A stretch of DNA of 64,000 bases from Phaseolus vulgaris (lineage: Eukaryota; Streptophyta; Magnoliopsida; Fabales; Fabaceae): NCBI RefSeq assembly GCF_000499845.2, contig NC_023756.2, forward strand, positions 34,184,763 to 34,248,762, read 5' to 3'. A program made the position numbers and the translations under genes. Positions 29,556 through 40,345 of this stretch are shown in pieces. Position 1 is the first letter of the stretch; the number at the start of each line of letters is the position of its first letter. The notes beneath the pieces were generated by a model. It did no database searches. It saw only the letters and a program-made list of their open reading frames with translations, and was not told the DNA's origin.

Positions 29556-30693
29556 TGTTGAACCAAGTGGTGTTCAATGTTTTGAAGAATCCAAATCCTT
29601 TGAAGGGTGTTGAAGCCTCTGCTTTGCTTGTTGTTGTTGTGCTGGTTTAAGCTTTGTTCTGGGGTAGTTTAATGTTGTAATCCACCCTTAGATTGAATCT
29701 CAAGCAATTAGCATCTCAATCTTTATCAAAGTAAAATGTTTTTCAAACTAAGTTGAAACAACCGATTGTTTTGTCGAAACAACCGATTGTTTAAACTTAG
29801 GTGTTTTGAGAAAGTTTGAAAACTGTTTTTGAATGGTTAAAACTGTTAAGTAACAAAACAACCGATTGATTCGAGGAAACAATCGATTGTTTGTTTTGTA
29901 ACCATAACAGAAAAACTGTTTTCTTTGACTGAGCTTTAAATGCTTTAACTGAATACGCTCCAGTCATTAAATGCATTGACCAATCTATTTTAAATGTAAT
30001 TAAGAGTTTGTTAAGATTTGATAACAAACTATATCTTTGTATAAATTCAGAAAAACGGTTTTTCAGGATTAAGGATCTTGAAACAAAGTTTTGACTAAGA
30101 GTTTTTCAAAGAGTTCTGAGATTTCTTAAGTTTTTAGAGATTGATCAAGGTGCTGGAATAGGATTCTACTTGTATTGATTTCAGATATTCATCTGTAACA
30201 AGTGTAATCTTTGTAAACTGTTGAACAATTCGTTTGTGTGTTTTGCTGAGATTGGTTGTGTGCTCTTGAGGTGTTCAAGATCAGCAATCTTAGTGTTGGC
30301 CAAGGAGAGTGTGTTTCTTGAGGTTTTCAAGGTCATTCTCTTGGTTGTGGTGTAAGTGATCAAGTGGTGATTGCTTAGTGGATATCCTCAAGGTTTCTGA
30401 GAAGACTGGATGTAGCTCTAGTTTGGAGTGAACCAGTATAAACAACTGTGTACAATCTCTCTATCTAACTCTTTAATTTCAGTTTGTTTGTTGTTCGCTG
30501 GTATAAACAACCGATTGTTTCGAAGAAACAACCGATTTTTTTTTCTAGTACTACAGTTTTTGCTTGCTGTTTTGGCTAACTGAATTGCTAAATCAATTGG
30601 TTTCTGAAATAAATTCATTCTAGCTTTGAAAAGTTTGCGAAAACCCCTTTAAACAATTCACCTCCCTCTAGTTTAAAGCCATATTTTCTAACA
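29556..30693 (+). repeat. 5' LTR of Copia II
   Basis: 1138 bp. TATAAAT at about 30040-30046. Paired palindromes lie at 29756-29792 and 29856-29892, upstream of the TATA box, and at 30505-30541 downstream. Confidence 0.95.
29756..30541. repeat. Three paired near-palindromes in the Copia II 5' LTR
   Basis: Starts at 29756/29777, 29856/29877 and 30505/30526, all 21 bp apart. The consensus is AAACAACCGATTGTTT, with a 5-bp spacer containing CG or GA. Confidence 0.85.
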
Positions 30694-30695
30694 AT

Positions 30696-30707
30696 TGGTA
30701 TCAGAGC
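30696..30707 (+). other. Primer binding site of Copia II
   Basis: TGGTATCAGAGC, two bases after the LTR, is the canonical plant copia site complementary to initiator tRNA-Met. Confidence 0.9.
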
Positions 30708-30751
30708 TTGGTTCTTGAAAGTCATTCAAGTTGATCCTAAAATCTTTTAAA

Positions 30752-31672
30752 ATGGCTGATAGACTACCGTTTGGGGAAGGTGCCTCAATAAACAGACCAC
30801 CCTTGTTTTGTGGTTTGAATTACCAGTTTTGGAAAGTTAGAATGAAAATATTTATGGAATCTCTTGACAAAGGAATTTGGGATGCAATTGAAAATGGTCC
30901 TTTTATCCCAAAGTTTGAAAAGGATGGTTCTGTCATTGAGAAGCCATGGTCTCAATGGACTGATGCAGAAAGTAAAAAGGCCAAATTCGATTGCATTGCC
31001 AAAAATATTATAACCTCTGCTTTAAATTCTGATGAGTTTTTCAGGATCTCACAATGCAAATCATCAAAAGAAATGTGGGATACTTTGGAAGTCACTCATG
31101 AAGGAACAAATGAGGTGAAAAGAGCTAGAAAGCATGCTCTCATCCAAGAGTATGAGATGTTTAAAATGCTGAAAGGTGAAACAATAGCTGAGGTGCAGAA
31201 AAGGTTTACACACATCATCAATCACCTTATGAGCCTAGACAAGACGTTTGACAAAGAAGAGCTGAACATCAAGATCTTGAAATGTCTTGATAGAGCATGA
31301 CAACCAAAGGTAACTGCTATTTCCGAATCTAAAGATCTAACATCATTAAGTGTTGCTTCTTTGTTTGGAAAGCTTAGGGAACATGAGCTAGAGATGAATA
31401 GACTCAATGTTCAAGAGAGTGAAGATAAGCACACAAGGAGCATAGCCATGAAAGCATCCAAACATAAGGGAAAGCAAGATTCAAGTGATGATAGTGATGA
31501 GCAAAATCTAAGTTTGCTGTCAAGAAAATTCAGCAAATTTCTAAAGAGAAACCTCAACAAAGACAACAACAAGGATAGGTATGGAAACAAGAAACCCAAT
31601 GAATTTAATTCAAATAACTATACTTGTTTTGGTTGTGGTGAGCAAGGTCACATAAAGGCAGATTGATGTGAT
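30752..31672 (+). pseudogene. gag: Copia II gag, part 1
   Basis: From ATG at 30752 (MADRLPFGEGASINRPPLFC) the UBN2-type gag domain runs through MWDTLEVTHEGTNEVKRARK and EMFKMLKGETIAEVQKRFTH. A TGA at 31298-31300 stands where the family has Trp. The frame then stays open through KVTAISESKDLTSLSVASLF to the first zinc knuckle, CFGCGEQGHIKAD. Its last Cys is lost because a Ty3 LTR is inserted right there (31671). Gag resumes at 32649. An upstream in-frame extension to 30731 lacks an ATG. Confidence 0.8.
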
Positions 31673-32648
31673 TCCACTAGCCATATAGAGAATGATTCTT
31701 GACATTCTTAGGAATCACCTTGAGTTGGACATTATAGAGGCACTTTTCTTAGAGTTGGATCATTGTTCTAAGACAAGAACTCACCAAAAACTAGTACCAA
31801 ATCCCAAACTCATTTGGATGTTCCACATATTGTCAAATTGAACCAACAAAAAGATGTAAAACTAAGAAGTACCGAACAGAATTGCATAAGAACACAATTG
31901 AACCGAACAAAGTGAAAATTAAAAGGAAAGAACAGAAAATAGGTGTTGGAAAACAAGAATAGCCGAACCAAATAACAAGACAACAAGCTTAGAACAAAGA
32001 ATTAACAAAGAAGGAAGGAATGAGAGAAGAAATGCTCATGAAGATGGAAGGATGATGGATGATCTCGCCACTAGAAGTGTGGAATGCTCCTAGATGAGAT
32101 TGATGCCGCCACTTGAGGACTCCATTGATCCATCAAGATAAGACTAGAGAAGAAGGCTCAAAAGCTCTCCAAAGTTCACTCAAAATTTGAGTAGAGTTTT
32201 CTTAGATTAATTCCAATCTGAATTTTACAAGGAGAGCACCTCTATTTATAGCCTAAGGTGCTGAAAAACAAAGCTAAGAGAATTCAAAATTCCCTCCTAA
32301 AACTATTCAAAATCGGCGCCTAATCCATGCATGAGGAAGGTGTGACTCTTTCCTTCACTTTGGCACCTCCTATTCTACTCCTACACCTATCTACTAACAC
32401 ACCCCCCTAAAGCTCCTAACTAAAGCCTAAAAGATGCTATAACAAAAGAGGTTTCTAAAGTTTCCCTCTAAGCACCTTCAACTAAAGAAATTACAAAAAG
32501 AGAAAATAAATGTCCTCTAGTTCCTAAAGCTTTAAACATGCTTCTTGTAAGCCTTTGAGGTGGACTTTGACCTCCATGGGCGTCTTCTATTTGTGCCTCC
32601 ACCTCCTCTTGATCTTGTTGATTGGCCTCTACGTTCTCTTGATCTTAA
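31671..32648 (-). repeat. Element B: Ty3 LTR inserted in Copia II gag
   Basis: This begins TGATGTGATTCC (the inverted end of the element A LTR) and aligns to 27855-28705. On the reverse strand, from about 32645 to 32475, it encodes the tail of a Ty3 pol protein (PPQRLTRSMFKALGTRGHLF, FSLFVIS), then a stop. Its outer end extends further than the truncated element A copy. I could not find a clean target duplication. It is probably a solo LTR. Confidence 0.75.
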
Positions 32649-33447
32649 TCTCAAGACAAGCTACAAGGAGAAGAAAGGCAAGACAAAAAGAGCCTACATT
32701 GCTTGGGATGAAAATGAGGTGTCATCATCAAGTTCTTCATCAAGTGGAGATGAAAAATCCAACATATTCTTAGTAGCTGAGGATGATGATGATTCTTGCA
32801 GTTCAAGTGAGGTAAGTTCATGTGCTTCCTTAAATGAACAAAACTATAGTGAATTGCTTGAAGCTTTTCAAGAAACTCATGATGAAGCTAATAGATTGGT
32901 TCTTTCTAACAATCGATTGAAAGATCTTAACAGTGGGCTTGAAAAGAAAGTTAAATCACTTGAAGAGGATCTGAGAAAAGCAAAAAGTGATTTTGAAAAA
33001 CTGGAAAATCATTTCAAAAATGCCTCTTGTAAGTGTGATACTCTCATCTGCACAAATTGTGAAAATCTTGAGAAAAAGGTTTACTATCTTGTTGAAACTG
33101 TAGAAGAGCTTTCAAAAGGGAAATCAAACTTTGAGAATGTCTTGGCATCTCAAAGTTGTGTTTTTGGAAAGGTTGGTTTAGGCTTCAATCCACAGAACAA
33201 GCAAGATAGGTTTTCAAAAAGTTTTTTAAGAAAATCAGAAAAACAACCGATTGTTAAGACGAAACAACCGGTTGTTACATGCTTTTATTGCATGAAGAAA
33301 GGCCACTCTGTTAGATTCTGTAAAATTAGAAAATATTATGTTCCTAAAGGTCTTATGAAATGGATTCCAAAGGGATGTGATGTTTCTAACAGCAAAGAAA
33401 AGCCAAGTGGACCCAAATTTGTAAGGGGACCAAATCTTGCAACTTGA
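32649..33447 (+). pseudogene. gag: Copia II gag, part 2
   Basis: After the inserted LTR the frame continues NLKTSYKEKKGKTKRAYIAW, a Ser/Asp-rich stretch, a coiled coil (NRLKDLNSGLEKKVKSLEED), then the segment KQPIVKTKQPVV encoded by the paired palindrome at 33241. Directly after it is a second CCHC knuckle, CFYCMKKGHSVRFC. The ORF ends GPKFVRGPNLAT with a stop at 33445-33447. In complete relatives pol would continue from here; here it is absent. Two zinc knuckles separated by a coiled coil is the gag layout of this family. Confidence 0.75.
33241..33277. repeat. Paired near-palindrome in Copia II gag coding sequence
   Basis: AAACAACCGATTGTTA at 33241 and AAACAACCGGTTGTTA at 33262, 21 bp apart. 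It is translated as KQPIVKTKQPVV. Confidence 0.85.
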
Positions 33448-34128
33448 ATTTGTTTATGCAGGAAAAATAAAGAGAAAAAGAAGAACTGAGCCATCTGATC
33501 AAGCTGTTGAAGAAAAAGGCAGTCATTGAAGCTGAATCAATGCTATGCAAAAGATCAAAACAGTGAAAAGAAGTTTTCTTGATCAACAAGCAATTGGCTC
33601 ATTAAAGAAACAACACAAGGATAAGACCTTCCTTTATTTGTTCTCAATTTCTGTTTCAAAGTTCTTTCTTATGATTAATTTTCTTTTAATCAATGTCATG
33701 TGCTTTAATCTGTTTCTGTTTATGGTTAAAAATTTCAAAATCAAGTTTTTAACTGCTGCAGAAAAACAACCGATTGTTTCTTCGAAACAACCGATTGTTT
33801 TGAGTCTGACAGCACTGTGAAGAAATTGATTTAATTGCTTTTTGAAATTCTATCCGTTGCAGATCAATTTCAAAGGGAGAATCTTGGTCAAAGGATCTGT
33901 GTTGAAAGCTGTGCATGTTCAGAAAGAAGTTACAACAGTCATAAAGGAATATATTCCAAAATCTTGGAAATTCAAGAGCCTTAATGACTAGTCAAAGATC
34001 ACATGTGAAGACCATGTGATTTTCAGTTTTTTCTGACATTTTTTGTGCAGAACAGAGTCAAGTCGTCTCTCTGAAAGTCAGTTAATCTTGAAGATGAAAC
34101 TTCTGAGCTGGTCAAGTCAACTCAAGAG
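33448..34128 (+). other. Copia II non-coding internal region
   Basis: No long ORF. It holds a paired palindrome at 33764-33800 (21-bp step). Short stretches such as 33850-33990 look like decayed coding sequence, but no domain is recognised. Confidence 0.5.
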
Positions 34129-34551
34129 TTGAACAGTGGATCACTCAGCAAGATGGGCTTTACAAAAGTAGGTGGAAAGTGGATAAGTAAGGATGGTGAT
34201 CATGGTGCCTCATCTAGTGGTGTTGCTCATCTTGAACAAGATGAACCTGCTGATATGGATGTTCAACATGAAGATCCAACTGGAGATTTTCAAGATGTAG
34301 GGCCTAGTGCTGCTGATGGATATCAAAGAGAAAGAATGTCAACCATGTCATCTTTTGAAAGACAAATGATGGATAGGCTAGATAGCTTTGCAGAAAATCA
34401 AAGGAGCCTTCATGATCTGTGTGTTAGTAATTTCCAGAGGATTGACACAAGGTTTGACAACATGGATGCAAGGTTTATGACTTTGGATGAACAGATTGAA
34501 GCTGTTCAGAATCAAATCTTTGATCTTCAGTTTGCTGATGAAGAAGAATGA
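34129..34551 (+). CDS. Copia II accessory ORF, acidic coiled-coil protein
   Basis: This 140-residue ORF has first ATG at 34129 and MGFTKV at 34153. The first half is polar and acidic (HLEQDEPADMDVQHEDPTGD). The second half is strongly helical with a heptad pattern (FERQMMDRLDSFAENQRSLH, FQRIDTRFDNMDARFMTLDE) and predicts a coiled coil. It has no protease, RT or zinc motif and lies where pol would be, just before the 3' LTR. The codons are free of stops although the surrounding DNA has decayed, which hints at use, but 140 codons can stay open by chance in a young copy. It may be the C-terminal part of a larger captured plant protein. Function unknown. Confidence 0.5.
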   Translation: MNSGSLSKMGFTKVGGKWISKDGDHGASSSGVAHLEQDEPADMDVQHEDPTGDFQDVGPSAADGYQRERMSTMSSFERQMMDRLDSFAENQRSLHDLCVSNFQRIDTRFDNMDARFMTLDEQIEAVQNQIFDLQFADEEE

Positions 34552-34556
34552 AGGAA

Positions 34557-34592
34557 AAACAACCGATTGGTCATCGAAACAATCGATTGTTT
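34557..34592. repeat. Paired near-palindrome after the accessory ORF
   Basis: AAACAACCGATTGGTC at 34557 and AAACAATCGATTGTTT at 34577. This is the one pair with 20 rather than 21 bp. Confidence 0.75.
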
Positions 34593-34947
34593 TTGGCTGT
34601 TCTTTTCTGGTTTTAAAATTTCTTTCCTTCTGCTGTTGCTGGTTTATTCTGATGTAATGGAAACAATATCTTGTTTTATATCTTATCTTTGTCTATTTGT
34701 GAAGACAAATAGGGGGAGATATATGCTGTGTTTTCAGTTTGTTTAAGTTTCTGTTTTTCAAGTTGTTAAAAATAGTTTGGGGTAATATGTATTTTGGTTA
34801 GTTCTGATATTAACTATTTTAAGCTTTAAATGTTTATCTGCATGCTAACAAAATATCAAAAGTTCAATGTATTGCTCAAAGTTCTATTGCAGGAATTGCT
34901 TCAGATTTAATCAGGTACAACACAAGCATCAGGGATTTGTCTTCATC

Positions 34948-34961
34948 AAGTAGGGGGAGAT
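34948..34961 (+). other. Polypurine tract of Copia II
   Basis: AAGTAGGGGGAGAT directly precedes the 3' LTR. A related AGGGGGAGATA run occurs at about 34710. Confidence 0.8.
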
Positions 34962-36102
34962 TGTTGAACCAAGTGGTGTTTAATGTTTTGAAGAATCCAA
35001 ATCCTTTGAAGGATGTTGAAGCCTCTGCTTTGCTTGTTGTTGCTGTGCTGGTTTAAGCTTTGATCTGGGGTAGTTTAATGTTGTAATCCACCCTTAGATT
35101 GAATCTCAAGCAATTAGCATCTCAATCTTTATCAAAGTAAAATGTTTTTCAAACTAAGTTGAAACAACCGATTGTTTTGTCGAAACAACCGATTGTTTAA
35201 ACTTAGGTGTTTTGAGAAAGTTTGAAAACTGTTTTTGAATGGTTAAAACTATTAAGTAACAAAACAACCGATTGATTCGAGGAAACAATCGATTGTTTGT
35301 TTTGTACCCATAACAGAAAAATTGTTTTCTTTGACTGAGCTTTAAATGCTTTAACTGAATACGCTCCAGTCATTAAATGCTTTGACCAATCTATTTTAAA
35401 TGCAATTAAGAGTTTGTTAAGATTTGATAACAAACTATATCTTTGTATAAATTCAGAAAAACTGTTTTTAAGGATTAAGGATCTTGAAACAAAGTTTTGA
35501 CTAAGAGTTTTTCAAAGAGTTCTGAGATTGCTTAAGTTTTTAGAGATTGATCAAGGTGCTGGAATAGGATTCTACTTGTATTGATTTCAGATATTAATCA
35601 GTAACAAGTGTAATCTTTGTAAACTGCTGAACAATTCGTTTGTGTGTTTTGCTGATATTGGTTGTGTGTTCTTGAGGTGTTCAAGATCAGCAATCTTAGT
35701 GTTGGCCAAGGAGAGTGTGTTTCTTGAGGTTTTCAAGGTCATTCTCTTGGTTGTGGTGTAAGTGATCAAGTGGTGATTGCTTAGTAGATATCCTCAGGGT
35801 TTCTGAGAAGACTGGATGTAGCTCTAGTTTGGAGTGAACCAGTATAAACAACTGTGTACAATCTCTCTATCTCTAACTCTTTAATTTCAGTTTGTTTGTT
35901 GTTTGCTGGTATAAACAACCGATTGTTTCGAAGAAACAACCGATTGTTTTTTCTAGTACTACAGTTTTTGCTTGCTGTTTTGGCTAACTGAATTTCTAAA
36001 TCAATTGGTTTCTGAAATAAATTCGTTCTAGCTTTGAAAAGTTTGCGAAAACCCCTTTAAAGAATTCACCCCCCCTCTAGTTTAAAGCCATCTTTTCTAA
36101 CA
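34962..36102 (+). repeat. 3' LTR of Copia II
   Basis: 1141 bp. Nearly identical to 29556-30693. Pairs at 35162/35183, 35262/35283 and 35913/35934. Confidence 0.95.
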
Positions 36103-36589
36103 CTAATTACTTGATTTACAAAATAAGAATAAAACTAAATAAACCTTCTAAGATAAACATACATTAACTTACTTCACACCATACTCGTTTACCGTTTTTT
36201 TCCTTAAAAAACAAACCTGAAATCCACAAAACAAACACTCACCGAATAGAACAAATGTTGGACTGCAAAATGTCTAAATCAACGAAGCACAACAAAACAC
36301 AACTAACGAAAGAACACATACTCACGAAGACAATACTAAGACGAACACGAAACCACAACCACACCAAGAGAATAACAGAATAAATTGCAACACACCGCCA
36401 AAACGATCTCACTGTGACAAGAAACACGAACAGAAATAGAACCAAATACCAACCACACACTCCGAAGTCCAACAAATTCGAAAAAGTAAGAACAATTAAA
36501 CCTTAAGCATGAACTCAAACAACAGAGAAGGCAGTGGAGAATTTAAATTGCCCTAAATATTCATATATATATATGCACAAATTTACTTC
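36103..36589. other. Host-type flank right of Copia II
   Basis: Begins with the CTAAT duplication. Reverse-strand open stretches of 60-78 residues (36239-36518) have no recognised domain. By position this could be an upstream exon or promoter of the DUF1985/Ulp1 copy 1 gene, which was interrupted by Tat-II. Confidence 0.35.
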
Positions 36590-36870
36590 GGTTATATGGA
36601 AAAAACTGTTGTAATATGTCGTATGATTAAAAACTACAATATATTACACCGTTTGTGACTACCAACCGATGTAAGCGTATATGTTAAAACTACAAATACC
36701 ACATCAATTATCACTACCAACCGATCTATAACTATGGTTGAAAACAACTACAAATAATACCTCGGTTGTCACCACCAACCGATGTAGAACTATGACCGAA
36801 AAAACAACAAATATTACATCGATTGAAACTACCAACCGATGTAAAGCACTCACCGTTGGAAAATTGCCAC
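36590..36870. repeat. Hairpin-repeat array, CACTA-subterminal-like
   Basis: ACCAACCGATGTA-type cores start at 36661, 36716, 36774 and 36831, i.e. every 55-58 bp. Each is preceded by its approximate inverse (for example TTACATCGATTG before CAACCGATGTAA), so each unit can fold into a stem of about 12 bp with a 7-base loop. This is the pattern of CACTA subterminal repeats, but no CACTA terminus is seen here. Confidence 0.65.
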
Positions 36871-36914
36871 ATTAGCGAACGCGGTCTCACTTTGGCATGT
36901 CACGCAACACTATA

Positions 36915-37660
36915 TGAAGGATTTGTGTCCTCCTCTTTTCGGTTTTGAAGGTGATTTGCGGAAGCTTCAAGAATTGGAGATGGAACAAGGTCCTCCTAGG
37001 AGTGGTGGTGACCTTGAAGGTGCATGATAGGTAGGATTTCAGAGTGTTGAGGCCAACTCTACTTGGAAGGTGACGGTTTAGGAAGATTAAGAGCCTAACC
37101 TAGGAGGTTTTGGGAAAAGAGTGATATTGGCACAATTTTGGCAGCAATTCACTCTTGTATTAATCTTGAAAAACCAAAAGCCAAAGCACTCCTTATATAG
37201 CACTTGGAGGCCGGATTACAAAGAGGAAAAGGGAGGGAAATTCAAAGTGTTTGCACATGTGTAAGTGGCGCCTATTTTCAGCACATGTGAGGTAGGTTCT
37301 AGAATCGTTCCATGTTCTAGATGGTCTAGAACTTACGCTCCTTTAGGTCTAGGTGTGGGCCGGACCTTAGTTTAATTAGAAGTAGGAAATTCTAATTAAA
37401 CTTAGGTTTAGCCTTCTAGGTACCACTTTGCATGCTTTAACACAAATACAAGAAGAATTAAACTATGCTACTTTGACAAAAAGTAAAAACTATTCTACGC
37501 TTGAATTTGAACATCTTGGAGCATGTAGAGGTAAGTCTCTCTACCATCCGTAGCAGTGTTCCAATCCTCTTCAAGCCTCCTAGCCATGGCCCTTGTGATT
37601 GGCCCAATATGTCTTGATGTTTGGCTCTCCTTTGGATTGGTGTTTGGCCCTCTTCCATCA
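36915..37660 (-). repeat. 3' LTR of element C
   Basis: In element sense it starts TGATGGAAGAGGG right after the purine tract CCAAGGGGGAGGGGA (37675-37661) and ends CAAATCCTTCA near 36915. CTATATAAGG on the reverse strand near 37195 is a TATA box. The pol ORF runs into this LTR. The left boundary is less certain. Confidence 0.6.
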
Positions 37661-40343
37661 TCCCCTCCCCCTTGGAAAGGATTTGTCCTCAAATTCAAGG
37701 CATCATTTTCTTCATTGGTACCTACGAAAGGAGACAAGTCAATGACATTAAAAGTATCATGTACTCCATATTCGGCAGGTAAATCTAATTTGTAAGCATT
37801 AGTATTGACTCTTTTGAGGATTTGGAAGGGTCCATCACCACAGGGACTAAGTTTGGACTTTCTCTTAGTTGGAAACCTATCCTTCCTAAGATGAAGCCAA
37901 ACTAAGTCTCCTTCCTCAAAAATGATTTCTCTCTTCCCCTTATTATTGTACTTAACATACTTCTTAGTTTGTTGTTGTATTTGAGATTTAACCTTCTCAT
38001 GCATTTTCTTAACAAATTCAGCTTTGATAGCTCCTTCCTTATGCACAAAATCTTGTGGATTAGGAAGGGGTAGCAAATCTAAAGGAGTAAGAGGGTTAAA
38101 ACCATATACAACTTCAAAAGGAGAAATATTAGTAGTTTTGTGAACTACTCTATTGTAGGCAAATTCAATATGAGGAAGGTACTCATCCCAAAATTTGTGG
38201 CTACCCTTCATGATTGCCCTAAGCATAGTACCAAGAGATTTATTGACTAATTCAGTTTGTCCATCCGTTTGAGGATGACATGATGTGGAGAATTGTAGTC
38301 TAGTGCCAAGTTTTTCCCAAAGCGTTTTCCAAAAATGGCTTACAAACTTTGGATCTCTATTTGATACTATACTATTTGGTAAACCATGAAGTCTTACCAC
38401 TTCTCTAAAGAAGAGTTTGAAAATATTTTGAGCATCATCCACTTTGTGGCAGGGAATGAAATGTGCCATTTTACTAAAACAATCCACAACCACAAAGATG
38501 GAGTCATAACCTCTTGCAGACCTAGGGAGTCCTAATATGAAATACATGCTAATATCTTCCCATGGAGCATTTGCAATCGGTAAAGGGGTATAGAGTCCAT
38601 GAGGCATTGTTTTAGATTTGGCTTTTAAACATCAAATACACCTAAAACAATGTCTTTGGACATCTCGTCTCATGTGTGGCCAAAAGAATTTTCCTTTTAA
38701 AAGATCAAGAGTTTTGTCAACTCCAAAATGGTCCATGAGACCCCCTTCATGTGATTCCTTTACAAGAAGTTTTCTATGTGTGCCTTGGGGAATACAAAGT
38801 TTACCTTCTTTAAAAAGATACCCCTCGGATACATAGAAACCTTCTTTTGCTCTACGTTCACATTTAGCAAAGATAGATGCAAAATCTTGGTCTTCTTGAT
38901 AAAGATCTCTTATGTTGTCAAATCCAAGAAATTCCCTTGAGAGAGCATAGAAAAGAGCACATGTCTCCTTGAGAGAGCATCCACCACTATATTTGTACTT
39001 CCCTTCTTGTATTTGATGACATAAGGAAATTGTTCAAGAAATTCCATCCATTTTGCATGACGTTTATTGAGCTTGTGTTGGCCTTTCAAATATTTCAAAG
39101 ACTCATGATCACTATGTATGACAAATTCTTTAGAAACTAGATAGTGTTCCCAAGTCTTTAAGGCCCTCGCAAGTTCATAGAGCTTTTTGTCATAGGTGGG
39201 GTAGTTAAGGGTGTCTCCTTGAAGTTTTTCACTAAAATAAGCAATTGGATGCCCTCCTTGTAACAACACCGCACCTATACCAACCCCCGATGCATCACAC
39301 TCTAGCTCAAAAGTTTTGGCAAAATTTGGTAAAGCTAGAATGGGTGCATTAGTGAGTTGAGCTTTTAGCCTTTTGAAGGCTTGTTCATGCTTCTCAGTCC
39401 AACAAAATGGAGTGTCTTTCTTCACTAACTCATTGAGTGGTGAAGCTAGACTTGAGAAGTTAGGCACAAAGCGTCTATAGAAGCTAGCCAAGCCATGAAA
39501 ACTCCTAACATCTCCTACATTTTGTGGAGTTGGACATTCTTGGATGACTTTGATTTTTTTGGGGTCAACATGTACCCCCTTTTTGTTCACTAAAAACCCT
39601 AGAAAAACTATACTATCAACACAAAAAGTACATTTATCACTATTAGCAAATAAACTATTATTTCTAAGCACTAAGAGAACTTCCCTAAGGTGTCTTAGGT
39701 GGTCATCTAAGCTTTGACTATAAACTAAGATATCATCAAAATAAACTACTACGTATTTGCCTATGCAATCTCTCAAGACATGATTCATGAGCCTCATGAA
39801 AATACTAGGTGCGTTAGTGAGACCAAAGGGCATCACCAACCATTCATATAGTCCAAATTTGGTTTTAAAAGCGGTTTTCCACTCATCACCCTCTTTGATT
39901 CTAATTTGGTGATATCCACTTTTAAGATCTTTGACTTGAGGAGGTAGAGTCATGGTCTCAAGATTTGTGGCAGTACATGTAAGTGTTCCTTTACAAAAGA
40001 TAAGGCTAGGTTGTTCAACAAGAAGCATATTTTCAAAGGTATTTTCAATTGTTTTGTCTTGTTGAATGACCTTGTGGGAACGAACACTCTTCTCCCACGC
40101 CTTTTGTTCCCTAAGGATTCGCTCTTTTTCTAATTTTTTTTTCTCTTCATCCCTCCTTTGTTTCATTTGTACTTGATCTCTTACCACTTGGGAGTGTGGT
40201 AAAGGATTAAGTATAAACTTCTTTTCCTTGTGGGTGAAGGTAATCTCGTTTGTTAGACCATTGTGCATGGTTTTCTTGTCAAATTGCCAAGGTCTACCCA
40301 ATAAGATGTGGCAAGCTTCCATAGGAACTACATCACATAAAAC
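37495..40343 (-). pseudogene. pol: Element C pol: protease end, RT, RNase H, integrase
   Basis: The reverse strand encodes [10 protein letters not shown] (protease end) and a Lys/Glu linker, then RT joined directly at [20 protein letters not shown]: the RT N-terminus is deleted between LPPQV and KDLKSGY. The catalytic YFDDILVYS is at about 39720-39750. RNase H ([30 protein letters not shown]) follows. A frameshift near 38915 and a TGA near 38632 interrupt the HHCC zinc region. The integrase core shows ISMYF, where related element D has ISMDF: the first catalytic Asp is Tyr (codon 38542-38544). SNRDPKF and HPQTDGQTE keep the other two. The C-terminus ends in the LTR. It could not act as an integrase. 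Confidence 0.8.
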
Positions 40344-40345
40344 AT

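Larger units (their letters stand above)
29556..36102 (+). mobile_element. Copia II: Ty1/copia element with intact ends, lacking pol
   Basis: LTRs at 29556-30693 and 34962-36102 (TGTTGAACC...TCTAACA) are flanked by CTAAT (29551-29555, 36103-36107). Internal order is primer site, gag part 1, an inserted Ty3 LTR (31671-32648), gag part 2, a small ORF at 34129-34551, polypurine tract. No protease, integrase, reverse transcriptase or RNase H is present, so it would depend on another element. The two LTRs are nearly identical, so the insertion is young. Confidence 0.9.

Noticed and set aside
31665..32655. Target duplication for the Ty3 LTR in Copia II gag
   Set aside because: The left flank (CAGAT or AGATT) has no exact repeat at the right edge, so the boundary remains approximate.
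32555..32773. Hydrophobic plus-strand ORF resembling a small membrane protein
   Set aside because: Most of it is antisense to the Ty3 pol tail encoded in the inserted LTR.
36239..36518. Reverse-strand Val/Phe/Cys-rich ORFs as membrane protein exons
   Set aside because: They are short, have no start context or homologous block in copy 2, and could be chance frames in AT-poor flank.
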